Under the pieces are notes generated by a model. It was not told the DNA's origin, did no database searches, and saw only the letters and a list, made by a program, of their open reading frames with translations. Positions 11,202 to 22,400 of a stretch of 64,000 nt of DNA are shown here, piece by piece. Origin of the DNA: Trypanosoma brucei gambiense DAL972. Taxonomy: Eukaryota; Euglenozoa; Kinetoplastea; Trypanosomatida; Trypanosomatidae. Positions within the stretch are counted from its first letter, which is position 1, and every line of letters begins with the position of its first letter. Where the stretch lies: positions 1,922,001 to 1,986,000 of the forward strand of contig NC_026744.1 in NCBI RefSeq assembly GCF_000210295.1, read 5' to 3'. The translations under genes were made by a program, and so were the position numbers.

Positions 11202-14200
11202 TTACGGTGTTGCTTCCTTCGCTTGCTTTATCATTGCTTCTTTCAGTTTCGCAGCCTTCTTTTGCTTGGATTGCTTTGCCTGCTCCCTTTTCCGCTGGAG
11301 TGCCGCCTTACGTCTACTGGGTGTGCGCTGCCAGCTTGCCTGGAAGAAGTGTGGCAAAACCCGCACTTGTTCAACCGGAGGCAACGAGTCATCGAAGAGG
11401 AGACATTCAGACGCACATCGCACGAGACTGTTGTGAAACGATGACACCGTCAGTTGCTCTGGGTTGCGTACACGACTCATGGCGACGTATAACAAATGAT
11501 CACAGGGCCACATGCGGGACAGTTCGAGATGGACACGACCGGCAAGCGTTAGTCCCTGCACCTTATGGACGGTGAAGGCATATGCTAAACTAAGGGGCAG
11601 GGATACGATGCCTACATGGTAGTGGTTCGTGTTTGACAGCCCTCCAACTGAGAAAAGAACGGGTGGGACAACAATCACGCGCCCCCCTCCGAAATCTACC
11701 TCGGGTGCAAACGCAGTGGTGAAGCCGTGCTCGTACCGTAGGTACTCGGCGTAATTTTCAACTGCGGCTATCCTTCCTGGTGTGTTCACAAATCGCGGAA
11801 GGTGCTTTGCACTAAGTTCTTTGAACCCGACAACTACACCAAGACTACCATTCACGAGACCTGGGGCGAGGTTTGTACGCAACATCACTTTGGCACCCTT
11901 CTTGAGGCGTAGCGGAGACGCCATGGGGTGAAGCTCTGCATATCGCGTTAGCGTGTAATCGTCTGCATCGGTATGCAGTCCGTCAGGTGAGTCAAGGATT
12001 TCTCTCAAGAAAACCCCAAGCCCACACGCCGGAAGCCATGTTTCCAAACCACGCAGATGCAGCGCAAGGTCCCGCATGTCCTTCTCACTCATGTCTTGTG
12101 GTATACGAACTCGAAATGCGAAGGCATCAGCAAACAGTTTGTACAGCACAATGTACCGCTGACCTACAACCGGTAGCGTATAATCACTGGCATAAGGTGT
12201 TTTCTGAAGGAAATCAAGCACATACTGCTCTAGCGCCCTCGTTAACTTATGCGTATCTATCACTTTCGTGTCTTTCACCACAGCCTCCAGTATATATGTT
12301 GCAGTCCACCGTCCAACCAGTGATGGAGCTTGCATTTGTGCGGGATATACGACAAGATCACTGGGAAGCTTGTCCAGCTCTGCTTGATTCACCTCATCCA
12401 CTTCCTTGTTCGTGGGGAGCAACTTCACCGCGCCCTTTCCCTCACCCTCTAACCATTTCGCTGTTTCTGGTGGGGATAGGAATTGAACCGTGTCTTGCAG
12501 ATCATGCGGCACTGTACCCCGTCGTAATTCCTGTAACTGCTGGGCGAAAATACTACTCCCTTCCTGCCGCACAACCCGCTGGAGCTTGAGCATTGCAAAA
12601 TTACGGCGGAACACTGACGAGTGGACAAGCGATACGGAACAGATCGCACCCAGTTGGAGGAAATCACCAGACAAGATAACTTGCACGCCACCGAAAGGTA
12701 AATCCACACCGTTCGCCCGGCGGAGCTGGAATTCAAGTGACTCAAATAGCTCCTTTGATAGCATGGAAACCTCATCTATGATAATCACATCGAACTCCTT
12801 CAACTCCGCTCGCCGTGTAAACTCACCATACACATTCACACCGAAGCAGTGATGTAGCGTTGTCCCATTCAAACGCCTTGCTGCTATGCCTGTTGTCGCT
12901 GTGGTTGCTACCGTAAGGCCCCGGCTGACAAGTTCTTGCCTTATTACCCGCAGAAGAAGAGACTTTCCAGTCCCTGCCCCTCCACCAATATACGTGTTGT
13001 AGCCGCGAAGCACAAAGTCTACTACACGCCTCTGTTCTTCGTTTAAGTCAGGGTAGCCAAGCAACCGTTCATGGTATGTCATTTCACCGTTTATAGCAAC
13101 CTCATCGCCAGCCGGGTTCGCCTCTTCCGTTTTCGTGTCGGGTTCTCCCTTAGTAACGTTTGCCACGCACGAACGCTTCACACGCTGGTAGTGCAGCTGT
13201 AGCAGCTCATGAACTCGGGATATCATCTCTTCCATAGGCTGGTCTTTTAGCAGTACGTGTTGTAATTGGTTAAAAAGGGAACTACGCCACGCAGATGGCC
13301 AACTAACCTCTTTCTCACGGAGTTTATCACGAAACTCCACCAGTGCATGCGGATCAACTACGGAAAGCTCCTTCTCACTTGAACGAACTCCTACACCAAG
13401 TACAGAGAGCGCACGGATACTGGCCGACGAGCTTTTCACTACCCGCTGAGTAAAAATATTGTACACAAGCGTGTCCCCTTCTTCCCAAGTAACGGTGCTA
13501 CTGCTTCTCGCTAAAGGTGATTGTGCCACAACCACCGGTTGTTGCTGAACATATATCTTCTTTTCCTTAGTATCGGCAAGAGGGGCTGCGACCGTATCAG
13601 CCTCCAGTTTAACTAATATTTTCCTAGCCGGCCGTGATCCAAGAGAAAATCCCTCTTGGTTTGCACTGCTGTGGCGTCCACATTCCCCACTACTACTCAG
13701 CACCCGGGCTATTGTACCAACCAACGTGCTGGAAGAGTCGGGAGGTTTATCACATTTTCCAGGAGTTCCCGTCCCAACCGAGTCAGCAGCAGCACCACCG
13801 CGTGTGGCTCGCCTAACGACACAAATGAGCGGCGGTTTCTCCACAGGAGGTCCAGGCGGAAGCGCTACCGTAGGAGCAGCTGCAACTCCGGATGTACTAA
13901 CACCACTAACCTCAGCAACATCGACTGAGCTATTAATCCCACCAGCACCAACACCACCGCATCCAGTGGCAATGGTTGCGATACTTCTGCTTCCATGCCG
14001 TATGGGCACATCACCAGGCGTTGTCCAGCCGTTTAATGATCGTACATGTTGGCACCGACGAAGTCCAGCAGGGCTGGAGCCATGCCACGTTCCCACGCTT
14101 GATGATGCGGTAACGGCGCAAGGCTCTTGCCCCGAAACCTGAGGAGGGTGACGTGAGAGCCGAACGGCTGAGGTGCGACACTTTGACATCCACGACGGTA

Positions 14201-14348
14201 CCGCAATCAGTGATAATGGGGTAGACAACAATCGCGACTGGACGTGGCGGTTGTGGGAAGCTGGGAACAATTTTTCGTCGAGAAGCCTATGGTGGGAGGT
14301 GCGCATGAACCGCCCTAAACTGCTCCAAACTACCGTCTTTGAAGACAT
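11202..14348 (-). CDS. PIF2: PIF1-family DNA helicase, probably mitochondrial (paralogue 2)
   Basis: A 1048-residue PIF1-type helicase. Walker [10 protein letters not shown] is at about 455-463, Walker B 'IIIDEVSM' near 521-528, 'SGDFLQLG' follows, and the C-terminal signature '[11 protein letters not shown]...[11 protein letters not shown]' is near 920-966. The first 450 residues are a low-complexity Ser/Gly/Val-rich extension with a basic beginning, consistent with a mitochondrial presequence followed by a variable region. The Lys-rich tail ([17 protein letters not shown]) may be helical. Order next to the other PIF1 gene suggests TbPIF2, which in published work controls maxicircle replication; this identity is from memory. 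The two paralogues differ widely except over the 156 bp patch. Confidence 0.93.
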   Translation of the reverse strand: MSSKTVVWSSLGRFMRTSHHRLLDEKLFPASHNRHVQSRLLSTPLSLIAVPSWMSKCRTSAVRLSRHPPQVSGQEPCAVTASSSVGTWHGSSPAGLRRCQHVRSLNGWTTPGDVPIRHGSRSIATIATGCGGVGAGGINSSVDVAEVSGVSTSGVAAAPTVALPPGPPVEKPPLICVVRRATRGGAAADSVGTGTPGKCDKPPDSSSTLVGTIARVLSSSGECGRHSSANQEGFSLGSRPARKILVKLEADTVAAPLADTKEKKIYVQQQPVVVAQSPLARSSSTVTWEEGDTLVYNIFTQRVVKSSSASIRALSVLGVGVRSSEKELSVVDPHALVEFRDKLREKEVSWPSAWRSSLFNQLQHVLLKDQPMEEMISRVHELLQLHYQRVKRSCVANVTKGEPDTKTEEANPAGDEVAINGEMTYHERLLGYPDLNEEQRRVVDFVLRGYNTYIGGGAGTGKSLLLRVIRQELVSRGLTVATTATTGIAARRLNGTTLHHCFGVNVYGEFTRRAELKEFDVIIIDEVSMLSKELFESLEFQLRRANGVDLPFGGVQVILSGDFLQLGAICSVSLVHSSVFRRNFAMLKLQRVVRQEGSSIFAQQLQELRRGTVPHDLQDTVQFLSPPETAKWLEGEGKGAVKLLPTNKEVDEVNQAELDKLPSDLVVYPAQMQAPSLVGRWTATYILEAVVKDTKVIDTHKLTRALEQYVLDFLQKTPYASDYTLPVVGQRYIVLYKLFADAFAFRVRIPQDMSEKDMRDLALHLRGLETWLPACGLGVFLREILDSPDGLHTDADDYTLTRYAELHPMASPLRLKKGAKVMLRTNLAPGLVNGSLGVVVGFKELSAKHLPRFVNTPGRIAAVENYAEYLRYEHGFTTAFAPEVDFGGGRVIVVPPVLFSVGGLSNTNHYHVGIVSLPLSLAYAFTVHKVQGLTLAGRVHLELSRMWPCDHLLYVAMSRVRNPEQLTVSSFHNSLVRCASECLLFDDSLPPVEQVRVLPHFFQASWQRTPSRRKAALQRKREQAKQSKQKKAAKLKEAMIKQAKEATP
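11452..11607 (-). repeat. 156 bp patch nearly identical to 7768-7923 (probable gene conversion), copy B
   Basis: Partner of the block in the PIF1-like gene. Differences visible by eye are one C/A change and one adjacent two-base change. Flanks on both sides are clearly diverged, including at synonymous positions. Confidence 0.9.
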
Positions 14349-16105
14349 TGGTCCGACTGCACTATCACCGCAAACTGCTGTGGTTTACTTGAAAAACAAA
14401 CCCAAAACCACACGCTCACGTTAACCCGCTTTCTTTCCTCTTCTCCGCGTGTCTTTCTTTTGTTTGCTTTCACACACCCTCCTCAGCTCTACGCCGATGT
14501 CTTAAGGTGTTAAATTCCGTTGTTTCTCTTTATTCCTTCTCCAATCTCACAGTCTTCCTGTATTTTCTTTTCTGTTTTCCTCTTCACGGTAGCACGTCTG
14601 TCTCTTTTCCACTGCACACACCTTTGAATTGGGAATCTGTGAGTTAACCCGTCTGAGGAGATTATTTGAAAAAGGTACGGCCGCGACACGAAGTAACAAT
14701 TTTAAAAATTCGGCCGTCTTATATATATACAAATGTAAATAAATAAATTATATATATATATATCTATGTCACTTCTATAAAAGATATGTGTCTATGAGCG
14801 TATGACGGGAGGTGCTGACTCGTGCCCTTCTTTCTTTTTTTACTTTGTTTCTCCACGAATAGGTGTACAAAACTCACACACCTTTTCCCCGTTATCCTCT
14901 GCCTCCTCCTTCGTCCCTTTTAATTTGAATGAAGGAGGAGGCAGAGAGTTTGTGCGGGTCTCTGAGTCTATATGGAGCCGCACAGCTTGTCGCCTGCGGC
15001 TGTCCGTGGGTGCGTTGGTGGTAGTAGTGGTGAGAATCCACTCTTACCTTTTTTCCCTCTTCTCGGACTGCGCTCTGTTTTACGCAGTTACAGCTCCTAC
15101 CCATGCACAATTATTATTACTAACCCCTCTGTTGAGTGGGTTGCGGTCAAATGCAGTTCCTACCGCCTCCTGAGGGCTGCGGTATCACCACTCGCCGCTG
15201 GAGCCTATATACACTGTTTCCGTTTATTTATTTATTGTTGTTGTTATTGTTCAAAAACAAATGAGGATAAACAGAGGCAAGAAGGTATATTTGCAGGTGG
15301 AGATTAAACAAAGCTGAGTGATGAGACAAATAGTGGTCAATTTGCAGAGTACACATGAAACAACACCGCGGCCCCTTAGAAAGTCAAGCAAAAGTAGTCA
15401 TAAAGCAAATTCAACGCTTTTATTGCACAAATGTAAACGTACTTTTGCCTCTCCCTTCCATTTGAGGGGGAATACGTATGTTTACAGCTAGTCTCCTCCA
15501 AATCTTATTAAAACAACTGAATGCCACGAAACGGTACACACGGTTACAAAAAAAGCAACAATGATACGGCGTTTGCACTTCACACTAAAAGCAACATTCT
15601 GTACATGAAGCATACCTCTCGGGAGTTCAAAAAAAAAACAAACAAACAAGAATCGGGAATAGATACCCCAATACGAGGAAAATTAAGGAACGAAAATTCA
15701 AAGTAATAGACCCCAAAACAGCTCCACACACGCATATATATATATATATATATATATATGCGTGAGACGAGAGAAACGAAAAAGAAAAATAACCCCAAAA
15801 GTGATGTGAACTCTAGAAGTGGGAGCGTAGCAACGCTTAGCGCATGGTGGAGCTATGTTAGACCACAACTTTAACGCCTTTCTACCTTTGCTCAACCATT
15901 TGCAACAACAACATGTACAATTTTCAATTCCCGCGTGTGCTTTTCCTACACGTTTAATCGGTTTGTTTAACGGTAACACCACTGGTCATGTTATATTTGC
16001 GGGGAAATGGGTACGCACGGGACTTCTCCCAATATTAAAAGATAAGGTGTAATTAACATGCAAACAACCAAGGAAGTACACCTCCATCGAGGACATGTGG
16101 AGGTG
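14349..16105. other. 1.76 kb spacer between START-domain gene and PIF2-like gene
   Basis: This is probably the 3' UTR of the START-domain gene plus the short 5' UTR of PIF2-like. It contains (TA)n near 14749-14762 and 15734-15758. I see no coding signal. A weak acceptor for PIF2-like could be the AG at 14389-14388 after a short T-rich run. Confidence 0.65.
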
Positions 16106-18856
16106 TCAAACGGCAGGTGTTGCTTCCGCCCTTTCCTCACTCTCACGTCCAAAACACTGCGATGCGGCACCAGAAACGGAAGCCCTCGCCCGCTTTTTCA
16201 CGAACTTCGCAAATGTGAGAATGCTGTCAAGTTGCATCACCGAAAGCGCGTTCACAACGTAACCTGGAAGTAAACCCTCGGGGTCAGCTGCTATACATCG
16301 GGTCACTCGCACTCCTTCCAGACCATCATCACCAACTGCTACTTCAGCTAACACACCAAATGCGAAAACACGCGCACGTACGAAACCTTCTAAAGTTGGT
16401 ACCTCACTTGGAGCATCCACAGAAGTATGTAGAAACATGGGTTTACCTCCTTCGAGACCCATGGCAACGCGCTGATCTTCGCTTGGGTAGAACGAGACGG
16501 CGGTACGTGTCACGACATCACGCGCCGAAATTCCCCAAAAAGGGGAACTAAACTTTGTGTGATAAATGTGAACGTCGGAAGATACCTTTCTCACCAGCAC
16601 TTTTGCCTCCACCATATTGTCCATTACACTAACCAAATGAGGGTCATTCACAACTGAATCCACATCCGCCAGGGTGGCCCGAGGAATGTGTACGACCACC
16701 TTTACCGCCTTTTTATCCGACCACTGCGTGTCTGCAGTCCACAGCGTCGCCCCTTTCTTTTGCGACACAAAATCCCACTTGCACTTCAAGAAAATTTCCT
16801 TGATCACATATTCGGCTATCTGCAGTGCACCATTGTTTTCCTCACACTTGGGAATGTTCTCTGCTACCCCATCCTGCACATGTGCTGGGGGAGTGGTGCA
16901 CACCGCAGAGCGGACAGGAGACACATGCAACGATGTGGTGCGCTGTCGGTCTTCTTTCGGTACCGCCGTGCGGATTTCAGCACCACTTGTACCGAGTAGC
17001 TCCACTATGGCATCTGCCTTACACGATAGTTGTTTAGTCAACTCGTGACGCGTACTTTCCGGAAGGTTAGTACTTGAAGTTATGGTATAGCAAGCGCGCA
17101 ACCTAAGAGATCCGTCTTCACGCTCGGACCCAGCAATGTCGTAACTCCACGTTAGCAGGCCCTCATCTTTGGCAAATCCAAGTAAGGAAGGCAGTGTGAT
17201 GGGTGTTCTCATCGATTTGATGGCGGGGTCTGCTGAAGGTGGCGACTCCGCACTGCTCTCGGCGCCAGCCAAACTCTGCACTGCGCTTTGCTCTCCTTGC
17301 TGTGGTCCCACTGGGAAGTCAAGTCCACAGGAAGCATTCGTATCCGTACGCAGCGACTCCCGTGCACCGGCCAACATGTACACTGTAGAGAGAGTGAACT
17401 CGCTTCCATCTTTAGTGCTTACAAGTGTTTGACGACTCAGCGTTTTGTTGCATCGGAAGAAATAGTTCCCCTGCCTCTCGCTACGCACTGCGTTAGCCAG
17501 TACGGCCTGTAGCGAGTTTACACTCCCCTGGGGGACATCAACCTCGACAAAGATCGTTGTCGTGTTCGTTGTGCCACTTCTCTCCCAGGCTCCGCTGTCT
17601 CCCACCAAGCCGTCTCCCCGCAGCCATTCACGCGACCGTAGTGAAGGCGTTGATGGTTGGCGGTTTGCAAGTGCATTGCGGTCGCAGCGTTCACCGAAGA
17701 AGGCGGTGCCCCCTGCCGCTGCATTCGCTTCCCGTTGAATTGGACTCCCGGAATTGTGTCCGGAAAAGGCTCCGGTGCACACGTTACTACCCGACGAAAG
17801 CAGCGAGTAATTGAACCCACAACTCGCTGCAGACTCAGTTTTGGAGGAAAGGGGCTTCGTTCTTCTGACCAGTGGAGTCCCTATTAGCCGCCTGAATCCT
17901 GTGTGAAGGAGTGATGCAATTATCAGCGGCGGTATCACGTGCTCAAAAATATTAATCAACGTCCACTGCGGTGCCAACCACACGACAAGCCAATGCAGAC
18001 ACACAACCCCAGACACGAAATGGATAACGTTTTTAGATACATTCATGACGAGAAAATTCGTCACATAAAGTATCCTAGCCTTCCCTTCCCTTTCTTCCTT
18101 TTCAGTCATAAACTGCCGACACCGCAGTAAACCCATTACCAGGGAAATGATAAAAATAAACGACCACTGCAATACTTGACACCACCACCCAGCAGCCACA
18201 ACGGTCACATACGCAGCGGTCTCGAAAGGATGGGTCCAATCCCACATTTCCATGATACGTATGAGGCAGGCATCGTAGGCATCTGCGCTACTTCCCCCTT
18301 GTACGGGAAGACACGTGAACTGGGGGCTCGCATTTAGGTCGGAGAGTGGCGAGTACTCAGTTGCATTTTCCCACGCTAGATGGCTTCCCCCAATTCCTGT
18401 CCAGTTGGGGCAAACGGGGGAGCGCTGAAATGGGCTCAACTCACTCCCCTGATGTCCAATGGAGGAGGCGCTGCTCTGCTGGGAAACTCCAAGGCCCCAA
18501 TTCCCGCCGCACGGAGGCATCCCCTTTGCCTTCAACTCATCCCAATCCCTCATGATTTCATCCCGTGAGTCAGACGTGGCCAACACCAGTCGCATACGGG
18601 GGCCTGTACTTTCCTCAGCAATGTTTCTCCCACTACCATCCGTCATCGACTGATAGTCTACCCGATTGGATGAGCGAATGATGCGATATTTCTTGAGATC
18701 CACTTCACCGTAAAACAAGCGGTGGACGATTCGCTTGTTCTTTCGCATTCCCTCACAGGTGCGCTCTTGCACGCATAACTGCATCTGAGGGCCTCCGGCA
18801 ATAACTTCCCATGAGCGGAAAGACCTGGAAGGTACCGGGTGGTGTAGGATAGTCAT
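16106..18856 (-). CDS. Membrane-anchored START-domain protein
   Basis: A 916-residue protein. The C-terminal 200 residues (about 690-890) have the features of a START lipid-binding domain: 'WDFVSQKKGATLWTA', 'VVVHIPRATLADV', 'SPFWGISARDVVTRTAV' and a final 'GLLPGYVVNALSVMQLDSI'. The middle carries three hydrophobic segments (about 213-245, 275-293 and 303-318) that could be membrane spans. The N-terminal 110 residues have a pattern of strands ending in a helix that could be a PH-like fold, but this is weak. START proteins bind or move lipids such as sterols, phosphatidylcholine or ceramide; the ligand cannot be read from the sequence. A Ser-rich linker joins the membrane part and the START domain. 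Confidence 0.8.
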   Translation of the reverse strand: MTILHHPVPSRSFRSWEVIAGGPQMQLCVQERTCEGMRKNKRIVHRLFYGEVDLKKYRIIRSSNRVDYQSMTDGSGRNIAEESTGPRMRLVLATSDSRDEIMRDWDELKAKGMPPCGGNWGLGVSQQSSASSIGHQGSELSPFQRSPVCPNWTGIGGSHLAWENATEYSPLSDLNASPQFTCLPVQGGSSADAYDACLIRIMEMWDWTHPFETAAYVTVVAAGWWCQVLQWSFIFIISLVMGLLRCRQFMTEKEEREGKARILYVTNFLVMNVSKNVIHFVSGVVCLHWLVVWLAPQWTLINIFEHVIPPLIIASLLHTGFRRLIGTPLVRRTKPLSSKTESAASCGFNYSLLSSGSNVCTGAFSGHNSGSPIQREANAAAGGTAFFGERCDRNALANRQPSTPSLRSREWLRGDGLVGDSGAWERSGTTNTTTIFVEVDVPQGSVNSLQAVLANAVRSERQGNYFFRCNKTLSRQTLVSTKDGSEFTLSTVYMLAGARESLRTDTNASCGLDFPVGPQQGEQSAVQSLAGAESSAESPPSADPAIKSMRTPITLPSLLGFAKDEGLLTWSYDIAGSEREDGSLRLRACYTITSSTNLPESTRHELTKQLSCKADAIVELLGTSGAEIRTAVPKEDRQRTTSLHVSPVRSAVCTTPPAHVQDGVAENIPKCEENNGALQIAEYVIKEIFLKCKWDFVSQKKGATLWTADTQWSDKKAVKVVVHIPRATLADVDSVVNDPHLVSVMDNMVEAKVLVRKVSSDVHIYHTKFSSPFWGISARDVVTRTAVSFYPSEDQRVAMGLEGGKPMFLHTSVDAPSEVPTLEGFVRARVFAFGVLAEVAVGDDGLEGVRVTRCIAADPEGLLPGYVVNALSVMQLDSILTFAKFVKKRARASVSGAASQCFGRESEERAEATPAV

Positions 18857-19416
18857 TCGGTGCCTCAGCTATCTCTTACTCCTTCACTACCCAGTCTGCA
18901 TAATACAAGTTAAAGAAAATTGGACGTGTGGCAGCGAGAGACACAGGAAGCAAGTGATAGTTCGAAACGAGTTACAAGTATTTAATAGTGAACAACCCAG
19001 TTGGGTCACGTTGTCCAACGCTCTACTGGCTGCGGTTGGCACAATGAGGTAAACACAAGGTGTCGCAACGGCAACAACGAAGACGAAGGGTGAGGAAAAA
19101 TGAAAACACATCCTTGAGCGACAAATAGCAGTAATAACAAAAAAAGGAGTGTTCGGCCACATGCAGAAGGGGGAGGGGGGGGGGAACGCAAATGTTTGCA
19201 TGTGTACATCCGTGCACAATGTACAGTTACCCTCGTCCCCTCACCTCTAGTTACAACGTCTAATATACATTTTCATTCCTACGACTTGCACGACGTACTG
19301 GAAACACGTCCACACGGGTAAAAACGGACGATTAACTGTAGGCGGTGAGCGACGTAAAACATGGTGTAGTGGTTGTGACGATAGGAAGAACACCGCCAAC
19401 TTGTCACTCTCCCCAA
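18857..19416. other. 560 bp spacer upstream of the START-domain gene
   Basis: Holds the 3' UTR of the large coiled-coil gene and the START-gene acceptor. A purine/G run (GGAGGGGGGGGGG) lies near 19172-19184. No gene seen. Confidence 0.65.
18896..18960 (-). promoter_or_regulatory. Candidate trans-splice acceptor for START-domain gene
   Basis: Minus-strand tract CTTGCTTCCTGTGTCTCTC, followed by TTTTCTTTAACTTGTATTATGCAG with the AG at 18897-18896. The 5' UTR would be about 39 nt. Confidence 0.5.
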
Positions 19417-22400
19417 TTATGTGTCGGATCCGTCATGCTTCGATTGGGGTAGGTGCTGCGACATAACCATCGCCAGACCCTCACTCCTGTGAGCCAGTGG
19501 GCGGAAAACACCCTTCATCAGGAATTTTTCCAACCTCTGTTCAAACGGAATAAGCGGATTAGGCTGATTGAAGTGACACAACACGCACAAGAATTCGAGG
19601 AACCCATCATACAAAAGAAGGAAGAATTCCTTCACTTTAGTCGCCGATGCTCCCTCGAGTGTCGGGTCAAGGATGCTGACATTGCCACGGCGCCGCACAA
19701 CGGGCACATCCCGCGGTCTCGAATCGTTCTCTCGGCGCCTCTCCTCCAGTAGCGCCTCATCAACCTTCTTGGAAACGCAGCAGGCCTTGAACAGGTCTGT
19801 GATGACGCTCTGGGAGATCTCAGAACTTGTTAACGCCGCATCACGGAGCATTTGAACGACCTGGTCCTTCTCTATTCCTACGAGGCCACAAATATCTCTG
19901 GAGTACGTTGTGTGCAATACCTGCAAGACCTTGTTATGTCGCACCAAAACTTCATGTGCTCTGGCGTTGGCCCGGATAGCCTTCATGATAGATGAAGGAC
20001 GAATCATTGTCTCACCTACTTGGTGTGGGACCACCTGTCTAAAGTGAAAATCCCTGAGAGCGTCGCCAAGCCACGTAATGGTTGGTTCTGACTCGTTCTC
20101 TCCCTCCCCACCACCGCCTCGGTAGACGGAAGGATACATCTCGTGGATGAGGAGAACTAACGCTGCAACGAACTCGGGAAAGAACATCTCATCGGAGAAA
20201 TACGATAAAGGCATAGTTGAATACCCTGCGTCAGCCGGGTTAGGCTCTTCGAGTCTCGTATCCACGTCGACAAGCGAAGACATAACCATACAAAAGATAT
20301 TTGTCACCTGCTCCAGATCTAACAGCGACGTCTCTGGGTCGTCAGGCGAAACGAGACCCACGTCCATCAGTAGCAAACGCCAACTACCAAGATCGATCGC
20401 CGGCATAGCGCAGGTGTGTGAAAGCTTAGCACGCTGCAGAAATAGCTGCATAAGATCCGAACCACATGTTTCAAACGACTTCAGAAGGCTTCCCTTGTTT
20501 TTAGTGGTGAAGAATCCTTCCGTGTTCCACTCATCTTCGGTCCACTCACCGACGCACTTCAAAACCCCAGTACCAACTGCTGCGCGTATGGCGGCTTCTC
20601 TATCACGGAACATGGCCCGAATGCACGGTAATTCATCGGGAAAGACCCAGTCACCAACACGGTAAAGGCCAGCCTGCAGCGCGGCAACTGAACTCCGCCC
20701 CCCGGTGTATATTCCACGACTCATTCCACTGTAGGTGCGTACGGGAACAAGGCATGAAAGAATAATGTGCCAGCGATGCTCCTGCAAGGACCGCTGCAAA
20801 GCAAGACCGAGGGTCCCAAGCATGTAAGCAAGATCGGGTGAGTCGAACGCCGTGCTAGGCCAGAAGTTACCGCGCAATATATAGGGATGCGCCATAGTGT
20901 TAATCAGCGGTTGGCAGTGCTTCAAGAAAAGTTGCCAAGGGCTTCGCTCGTCTTCTTCCAACTGGGCCAGAAATTTTCGTGCGAGGTGCTTCCCCTCATC
21001 TTCTAGTGGAAGTTGATCATCAGCCTGCGAATCAGAAAGTGGTACTGGTGAATCACTTTTAGTACTATCGGTTGATTGCGTGTACGTGCCTTTGCTAAGG
21101 AGGTACATCATTGCGTCTCGTTCAATCATTGCACTTTGCTTCGCCTTATGGTTGAAGGGGTGCGAAAATCGTACGTACAACAGCGCGACTAAGGTTATTG
21201 TTGCACTTGTATCACCACGTGCCAGCGCGTGCGGGTCGATTATCTCATGCAAATCCACACGGTCAACGGGGGGCGGGGGCGTCATGCCAACAGCCTTCAG
21301 TGTTAGGTCATAAATGTGGTCCATGCGCTTCTGCACCATTGCATCTCCTGGTTGTCCGCCGGATGCCAGTAGCTCCCTTGCAAAGTGAAGCAATGCTGAC
21401 ATTCGATTCACTGACTTCATGCTCAGTAGATCACCGAAGCAGTCAGAGTATGTGGGAAAGGGTGTCTCCAGTTGAACACGTTCGTGCATCAGCAGTCGCC
21501 GCCTTTGCTCCGGGAAATTACGACCCTCATTCCCTCCATGCTGACCCAAGTTGTTTGCATCGGTTGCTGTTTTGTTTTGGTAGCGAGGAAGGGCAAGATA
21601 AAACAGTAAACGACTAAGTAAAACACCGCTGCGTGCCTCTTGAGAGAAGCTGTAAAAGCGTGTGGAAAGGGCTCCACCCTTTAAGTCGTCCAGCGACTCC
21701 AGGTCGTCAAGGCAGTTATTTGCCCAATCTCGTAATATTGTCTGAGAATCTGGCATAAAACGTGTGGAGGAGAGGACAATGGGGGCCAATTTCCCATATA
21801 AGCGTTCCGCCTCTGCGCCTGGGGGTCCCGATGACAAACGGGACATGCCCTTACGGTAGTCGTCTTCCTCAACCTCACCGGTTGGTGATTGTCCTCTTTG
21901 TCTTTGCCCCGCACTCCCTACCCTGTCTCCACAGGAAGTTGTTTTGCTGGAGGCGTTCGTTACAACAGAGTTACCACTACTTGGGAGAGCAGGGACAGGA
22001 CTGGTACAGACTTTTCTTGAAGCCTGCTTCTGGCGTGAGCCTCGGGAGTCATCGACCAACTCCGATAACGCTGTCGATGCACCGCAAATGTCTCCAATTA
22101 CACGCAAAACAGTGCGTTGCCACGGCCGCTGCTCCTGGCATCGCAATCGGGATTTCAGTTGCGTATTGCGCCGCTCTAGTTCCCGTATATCGAGTTCTCT
22201 TTCCTGCACGATGTTGCAGTAGTTTAGTCGCATTTCTTCCGATTCCCGGAGACTTTCCTCCAAGCTGTAAACCTTTTCTTTTAAGGATTCATTCTCACGC
22301 TCCAGCTTCTGAATAATACGGTTCTGAACTGCTATCCCTTCACGCAGGTGCCCGCTGATTTTCTCCATGTCGTATAGTTTCCTCAGCATCGTATCAAAAA

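Noticed and set aside
18857..19416. Possible strand-switch or promoter region
   Set aside because: Genes on both sides stay on the minus strand, and the same is true of the whole window.
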